Assembly (NCBI RefSeq): GCF_046098205.1
Contig: NZ_JBJURJ010000003.1
Coordinates: forward strand, 62,001-126,000
Source: Paenibacillus_AR mesotrionivorans
Lineage (GTDB): Bacteria > Bacillota > Bacilli > Paenibacillales > NBRC-103111
DNA length: 64,000 bases
Direction of reading: 5' to 3'
Part shown: positions 60,448-64,000 of the stretch, in pieces
Layout of the letters: the number at the start of each line of letters is the position of its first letter
How positions within the stretch are numbered: the stretch's first letter is position 1
Notes under the pieces: model-generated
The model's database searches: none
What the model was told of the DNA's origin: nothing
What the model saw: only the letters and a program-made list of their open reading frames with translations
Translations under genes and position numbers: made by a program

Positions 60448-62013
60448 TTATGCCTGCACGCCTTCCGGCTGCTTCTTCATATACGGATAATCCCGCTCCC
60501 GCAGCTTGGTGACGGAATCGAACCCCCCGGTGTATTGGCGCAGGCTGGGCGAGGTACGGACCTCCTCCTTTAACCCGGCATCCGAGATCCTGGCTTGGGT
60601 CGCGAATTCCACATCCGTATCAAACTCATCTTTGCTGATATCCAGGCCTGACAGATGATAGATGGGGGAATAGATGGCATTATAGATGTCCCGGGCAAAA
60701 CGGACCCAACCCTCGTAGCCCTTATACGGCCCGTTATGATAAGCATGGGCGTTCAGATACGGCACACGGACCTTCTTCGCCACCTCGCCGGGACGTTTGC
60801 CGGTAAAGATAATATCGGGCTTCAGCTTTTCCATGGCCTCCAGTCCCTCCAGCTCGTTGGGATCGTCGATGGCCAGGGCCCCTTCCTCGCAGCGGGCAAT
60901 GCCTTTTTCCATATCACCCTGGTGCCCGAACTTGGTATAAACCGAAACCACCTGCAGCCCCATCTCCTCATGGATGGCATTGGCCCAGTGCCACAGCTTG
61001 GAGCCCCCCGGCCACAGGCAGACGCGTTTGCCCTTCAGGCGCTCCTTGTACCAGTCCAGCTCCGGCTTCCAGCGTTCGGTTTCCTCCTTGATAATCGCCT
61101 CGGCGCGGTCCTCAATCCCGAAGAAAAGACCGATTTTGCGGAGGGATGCAGACAGGGGCTCAAAGCCGAAGCCGTCGATATCCAGACGGGGGATGCCGTA
61201 GCGCACCCGCAGCTCATTGCAGATATATTCCGCGGAGCGGGCACATTCCAGCACATTCAGCTGGGCTTTATGCATGGCGCGCAGATCATCATAGGAGCCG
61301 TTGCCGGTGAAGGTGGAGAGGATCTGGATGCCCATCCGCTTAAAATAATCCTGCATGACCTCCTGGTCACCCTGGATATTGTATTCGCCCACATAATTAA
61401 TCACATAATCGCTGGTGATTTCCGGCTCCACTGTACCAACCTTCTGGTTGATCCAGGCAATATTGATTTTATGGTGGCCGCCGGATTGGCTGGGACCGCC
61501 AAAGCCCGGAGAGTTGCAGACGAAGATATCCACATCGGGCATTGCCTCCATTACTTCTGCGGCAATGGCGTCAATATCATCGCCGATCAGCGCGGAGGCG
61601 CAGGTTTGGTAGATGGTCATCCGTTTAATGGCGGGAAACGCCTTAAAGGCCTCCACAATATTCTGCTTCAGCAGCTTCTCTGCTCCGAACACGATGTGCT
61701 TTTCCTTCATATCGGTGGCAAAGGTGTTCTTCAGCTGGAAGTTGTCGTTATCACTGATATAGCGTTTGGTCTGCCAGGTGTCATAGGTACAGCCCACCGG
61801 ACCATGGCTGATGTGGATCACATCCTTCATCGGCGTGCCAATCACGTGTTTGGCTCCGCAGTACGCACAGCCGCGTTCGGAGATGGAGCCGGGAATGGTG
61901 TTCAGGTAACCGAGGGGGAGAGCCATGGACAGGTCCTCGCCGGGTCCCTTGACAACCGCATGCTTTGTTCTTTCGGGAATACATTCGCTGACCTTAAAGG
62001 TATGATGAGGCAT
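60448..62013 (-). CDS. anfD: Fe-only nitrogenase alpha subunit
   Basis: A 521-residue alpha chain. P-cluster ligands are Cys49 (ERGCAYCGA), Cys75 (GPVGCTYDTW) and Cys138 (YQTCASALIGDD); FeFe-cofactor ligands are Cys257 (NVLECARSAEYI) and His423 (NAHAYHNGPYKGYEGW). Gln176 and His180 near the cofactor lie in PSQSGGHHKINIAWINQKVG, whose wording (GGPSQSGGHHKIN) fits AnfD rather than VnfD or NifD. All ligands are present, so the enzyme should be functional. AAAAGGAGG precedes the ATG. Confidence 0.97.
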   Translation of the reverse strand: MPHHTFKVSECIPERTKHAVVKGPGEDLSMALPLGYLNTIPGSISERGCAYCGAKHVIGTPMKDVIHISHGPVGCTYDTWQTKRYISDNDNFQLKNTFATDMKEKHIVFGAEKLLKQNIVEAFKAFPAIKRMTIYQTCASALIGDDIDAIAAEVMEAMPDVDIFVCNSPGFGGPSQSGGHHKINIAWINQKVGTVEPEITSDYVINYVGEYNIQGDQEVMQDYFKRMGIQILSTFTGNGSYDDLRAMHKAQLNVLECARSAEYICNELRVRYGIPRLDIDGFGFEPLSASLRKIGLFFGIEDRAEAIIKEETERWKPELDWYKERLKGKRVCLWPGGSKLWHWANAIHEEMGLQVVSVYTKFGHQGDMEKGIARCEEGALAIDDPNELEGLEAMEKLKPDIIFTGKRPGEVAKKVRVPYLNAHAYHNGPYKGYEGWVRFARDIYNAIYSPIYHLSGLDISKDEFDTDVEFATQARISDAGLKEEVRTSPSLRQYTGGFDSVTKLRERDYPYMKKQPEGVQA

Positions 62014-62028
62014 GGCTTGTTCCTCCTT

Positions 62029-62856
62029 TTAATCGGCTATGCCGTACTTGGCGACCATTTCCTCCAGGGCATCCATGGACAGAGGCTTCGGGATGACAAA
62101 ATTTTCATTTTCGATAATTTTTCGTCCCAGCTCACTGTATTCATGGGCTTGATTACATGCGGGATCAAACTCCACCACCGTTTTTTTGTTGAATTCGGCC
62201 TTTTGCACAATGTTGTCCCGGGGCATAAAGTGGATCATTTGGGTGCCGATAGCCGCCGAAAACTCCTCCAGGAACTCCCGCTCCCGGTCCACCTTCCGGC
62301 TGTTGCAGATGATGCCGCCCAGGCGTACACCGCTTTGTTTGGCGTATTTCAGCAGGCCTTTACAGATGTTGTTGGCTGCATAGATGGCCATCATTTCGCC
62401 GGAGGCGACGATGTACACCTCCTGGGCCTTGCCGTCCCGGATCGGCATGGCGAACCCTCCGCAGACCACGTCGCCCAGTACATCGAAGAAGACGAAGTCC
62501 AGGTCCTCGGTATAAGCCCCGTTGGCCTCCATCAGGTCAATGGCGGTAATCACACCCCGGCCGGCACAGCCTACACCGGGCTCCGGTCCGCCGGATTCCA
62601 CGCAGCGGATGTCCTTGAAGCCTACGTTGACCACCTTTTCTGTGGTCACATTCTCCGCCCCGATGTCCCGCAGGGTGTCCATCAGCGTTTTTTGGTTCAT
62701 GCCGCCGAGAATCATCCGGGTGGAGTCGGCCTTGGGATCGCATCCGTGGATAAATACCTTTTGGTTGTGAAAATAAGCCATAGCCGCTGCCGTGTTCTGC
62801 TGTGTCGTGGATTTGCCGATGCCGCCTTTACCGTAGATTGCGATTTTTCTGGTCAT
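62029..62856 (-). CDS. anfH: Nitrogenase iron protein (dinitrogenase reductase)
   Basis: A 275-residue Fe protein: P-loop YGKGGIGKST (residues 8-17), switch I HGCDPKADSTR, cluster ligands Cys97 (VGCAGRGVIT) and Cys132 (DVVCGGFAMP), and Arg100, the usual ADP-ribosylation target. It transfers electrons to AnfDGK with ATP hydrolysis. First gene of the operon; GGAGAGG precedes the ATG. No DraT/DraG genes are in the window. Confidence 0.97.
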   Translation of the reverse strand: MTRKIAIYGKGGIGKSTTQQNTAAAMAYFHNQKVFIHGCDPKADSTRMILGGMNQKTLMDTLRDIGAENVTTEKVVNVGFKDIRCVESGGPEPGVGCAGRGVITAIDLMEANGAYTEDLDFVFFDVLGDVVCGGFAMPIRDGKAQEVYIVASGEMMAIYAANNICKGLLKYAKQSGVRLGGIICNSRKVDREREFLEEFSAAIGTQMIHFMPRDNIVQKAEFNKKTVVEFDPACNQAHEYSELGRKIIENENFVIPKPLSMDALEEMVAKYGIAD

Positions 62857-63000
62857 TGTAATTCCTCTCCTTCGTTTTCTGAATTTTCTGATTTTTTAAT
62901 GCGAGATAACGTCTGCTCTCTCCTCAAGTGAGTTTGTAAACACTGTCTATATGCTGCCGCTGCCTCCCATCGTATCTCCATATGGAATTGGTTTAGTGAT

Positions 63001-63030
63001 ATCTTATCTTCCATGCGAATAAATCGTCAA
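63001..63030 (-). promoter_or_regulatory. Candidate anfH promoter (-35 TTGACG, -10 TAAGAT)
   Basis: On the minus strand TTGACG (63030-63025) and TAAGAT (63006-63001) are 18 bases apart, a vegetative-type promoter about 145 bases before the anfH start. The -35 lies inside a near-perfect inverted repeat, CGTCAAT-GA-ATTGACG (63025-63040). No sigma-54 box (GG-N10-GC type) was found. Confidence 0.55.
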
Positions 63031-63078
63031 TGAATTGACGCTGTTTTACGGGGCTAAAAACAATAAATTCAAAGTTTA

Positions 63079-63095
63079 TGTTATGTTAACTTACA
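63079..63095. promoter_or_regulatory. GlnR-type box in the anf / nifX-like divergent region
   Basis: TGTTA-TGTTAAC-TTACA is a perfect match to the GlnR/TnrA consensus TGTNA-N7-TNACA. It lies between anfH (-) and the NifX-like gene (+), about 50 bases upstream of the candidate anfH -35. In Paenibacillus, GlnR activates or represses nif genes through such sites; its effect here is inference. Confidence 0.78.
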
Positions 63096-63305
63096 TATCC
63101 CAAGAAAGACGGCTCCACCTGCGGAATGCATTACGTTTTCATACTCATACGTTTGATTTGGGCTTCAGCGTTTTAGGATTCACGGTTATTTTCCCGTCCA
63201 AAAGAGAGTTTCAGGCCTTCTCCGGCTTCTTGGCAGCCGCAGGGAAACGCTGTATAGTAGCACCATTCCTATCTATCCCATTCTTGTCCGAAAGGAGAAA
63301 CGGAT

Positions 63306-63629
63306 ATGCCCCTTATTGCGCTGGGCAGCAGCAACGGCGAATGGATCGACGAGCATTTCGTCAGCTGCGGCCGCTTTTACATTTACGATGCTGTTCCCGG
63401 ACACGCCTGGACGCTGGTGGAGATCCGCACCCATGATACCTCCGCCTGGGGCGGGCAGCATCAGGAAAGCCTGCTGCTGCAAGCCGCAGAATTGGTGAAG
63501 GACTGCTCCATTGTGCTGGTCAGCCGGATCGGGCCGGGCGCCCAACAGCTGCTGAAGGAGTCCGGCATCACGGCCATGACGCAGTTCATCTCGCTGGCGC
63601 ATGCCCAAGACAAGCTGGCGTTGGGTTGA
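63306..63629 (+). CDS. NifX/NifB-C-terminal-like iron-molybdenum-cofactor-family protein
   Basis: A 107-residue protein of the dinitrogenase Fe-Mo cofactor (NifX/NafY/NifB C-terminal) family: IALGSSNGEWIDEHFVSCGRFYIYDAV at the start, LVEIRTHDT, and DCSIVLVSRIGPGAQQLLKESGI are the characteristic blocks. Members bind nitrogenase cofactor precursors. It is divergent from anfH and shares the GlnR-box region. AAAGGAG precedes the ATG at 63306. A role in FeFe-cofactor trafficking is inference. Confidence 0.82.
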   Translation: MPLIALGSSNGEWIDEHFVSCGRFYIYDAVPGHAWTLVEIRTHDTSAWGGQHQESLLLQAAELVKDCSIVLVSRIGPGAQQLLKESGITAMTQFISLAHAQDKLALG

Positions 63630-63737
63630 GCGGGTGGTCAGCGCCGCTTCCCGCTGCCCATGGCGAAGGGCCGCCCTTGCCGGGGGCGGCCCCTCTTCTG
63701 CGCCGGGGCCACAGCCCCTCCGGCGGCAAACCCAAAC

Positions 63738-63763
63738 AAGCTCCCGGCGGCTACCGGGAGCTT
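63738..63763. terminator. Bidirectional hairpin between convergent genes
   Basis: A perfect inverted repeat AAGCTCCCGG-CGGCTA-CCGGGAGCTT, placed between the NifX-like gene and the gene at the right edge. A second GC hairpin (GGGCCGCCC/GGGCGGCCC) lies at about 63668-63693. Neither has a strong T-run on the plus strand; on the minus strand GTTTGGGTTT follows. Confidence 0.65.
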
Positions 63764-63786
63764 CAACCCCTGCGGCGGCGCACCGC

Positions 63787-64000
63787 TTACGCGCCGCCGC
63801 AGCCAGAACCGTCGGTGCTGCGCAGCACCGGCGTCGGCTCCCCGCAGGCGGAGGGCGCGCAGGCGCCGGGACTGCAGGCAGCGGATGCGCCTGCGCCGGC
63901 GGTGCCTGTGCTGCAGGCGCCGGAGCCGCAGCTTCCGCCATACTGCTCCGCAAATTTCATCCGCCGCTCCTCACTGGCGATCTCGGCCCACGCGGTGGCT
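63787..64000 (-). CDS. C-terminal 70 residues of a Cys/Gly/Ala-rich protein (cut by right edge)
   Basis: Only the end of the gene is present: AWAEIASEERRMKFAEQYGG followed by a tail with seven cysteines spaced in Gly/Ala/Ser (SCGSGACSTGT...CSPGACAP...CGEPTPV...GCGGA). The helix-then-cysteine-rich tail could belong to a nitrogenase cofactor-assembly protein, given the neighbours, but I do not recognise the family. Frame and stop (63787-63789) are clear; composition is GC-rich like the neighbouring anf genes. Confidence 0.6.
   Translation of the reverse strand, partial: ATAWAEIASEERRMKFAEQYGGSCGSGACSTGTAGAGASAACSPGACAPSACGEPTPVLRSTDGSGCGGA

Noticed and set aside
60655..62931. 758-codon plus-strand open frame across the nitrogenase region
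   Set aside because: It is antisense to anfD and anfH, whose catalytic residues are all intact on the minus strand.
62857..63078. Sigma-54 (-24/-12) promoter for anfH
   Set aside because: No TGGCAC-N5-TTGCA-like element on the minus strand; Paenibacillus nif genes are generally driven by vegetative promoters with GlnR.
63273..63953. 226-codon minus-strand frame near the right edge
   Set aside because: It overlaps the NifX-like gene antisense and, at its start, reads the Cys-rich gene end in a wrong frame; Ala/Pro-rich without similarity.

Overview
The window looks like a chromosomal segment of an endospore-forming, nitrogen-fixing Firmicute, most likely Paenibacillus or a close relative. 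Several things point there: a Spo0E-type phosphatase, a SipW/TasA fibre locus, a pheST operon behind a T-box leader, the zapA-cvpA-mutS2 neighbourhood, DapL/AlaT-type aminotransferases, AGGAGG-type ribosome binding sites throughout, and an anfHDGK Fe-only nitrogenase operon preceded by a perfect GlnR-type box. Most genes are GC-rich. One AT-rich island (about 26.7-28.0 kb) stands out.

Layout. 0-4.4 kb: an ABC exporter pair (permease cut by the left edge), a chemotaxis receptor, a 5'-3' exonuclease and a YhcH-family sugar protein. 4.4-6.8 kb: two tandem DndB-like (DGQHR) proteins without other dnd genes. 6.8-21.3 kb, minus strand: an aminotransferase, an ArsC/Spx protein and a pseudouridine synthase, then the late cobalamin pathway (PduO-type adenosyltransferase, CobQ, CobD, CobS, CbiB, CobU, CobT), then a BtuFCD-type importer behind a cobalamin riboswitch. 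That riboswitch carries an insertion of about 150 bp with a 7-bp duplication. 21.4-26.6 kb: spo0E-like, alaR-alaT, a protein of unknown function, a DeoR regulator and a P-loop protein. 26.7-29.4 kb: a small divergent gene whose product resembles a ComX pheromone precursor (C-terminal Trp-Gly), next to a ComP-like histidine kinase. 29.4-34.5 kb: a GNAT protein, a small protein, a class D sortase, its LPDTA substrate, a TasA/camelysin-like protein, SipW and a further SipW-type secreted protein. 34.7-43.0 kb: cysK, an MFS transporter, a zinc-ribbon protein, DUF350 and PspA proteins, mutS2, a small membrane protein and a CuA-type lipoprotein. 43.0-49.8 kb: cvpA, a ZapA-like protein with a very long 11-residue-repeat coiled coil, pheT, pheS and the T-box. 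50-57.5 kb: a galactonate (De Ley-Doudoroff) module (IclR, PfkB kinase, AraC, DgoD, KDPGal aldolase) and two MFS exporters. 57.5-64 kb: a relic ABC ATPase, a repeat cluster, anfHDGK with a downstream gene of unknown function, a divergent NifX-like gene and the Cys-rich end of another gene at the right edge.

Intergenic spaces carry several families of short imperfect palindromes (TAGCGGAA...TTCCGCTA, TAACGGAACT...CTTA, and a GCAAAAGTGCA family). Each cluster fills one intergenic gap, and they are a conspicuous feature of this genome.

How the genes work together. The minus-strand 9.4-20.8 kb block imports corrinoid (BtuFCD), adenosylates and amidates it (PduO, CobQ), makes and attaches the aminopropanol arm (CobD, CbiB) and assembles the nucleotide loop (CobU, CobT, CobS). 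The galactonate module converts D-galactonate to 2-keto-3-deoxygalactonate (DgoD), phosphorylates it (kinase) and cleaves it (aldolase). The anf operon encodes the complete Fe-only nitrogenase catalytic proteins, with nitrogen control inferred through GlnR. All functional calls come from reading motifs by eye; no database search was run.
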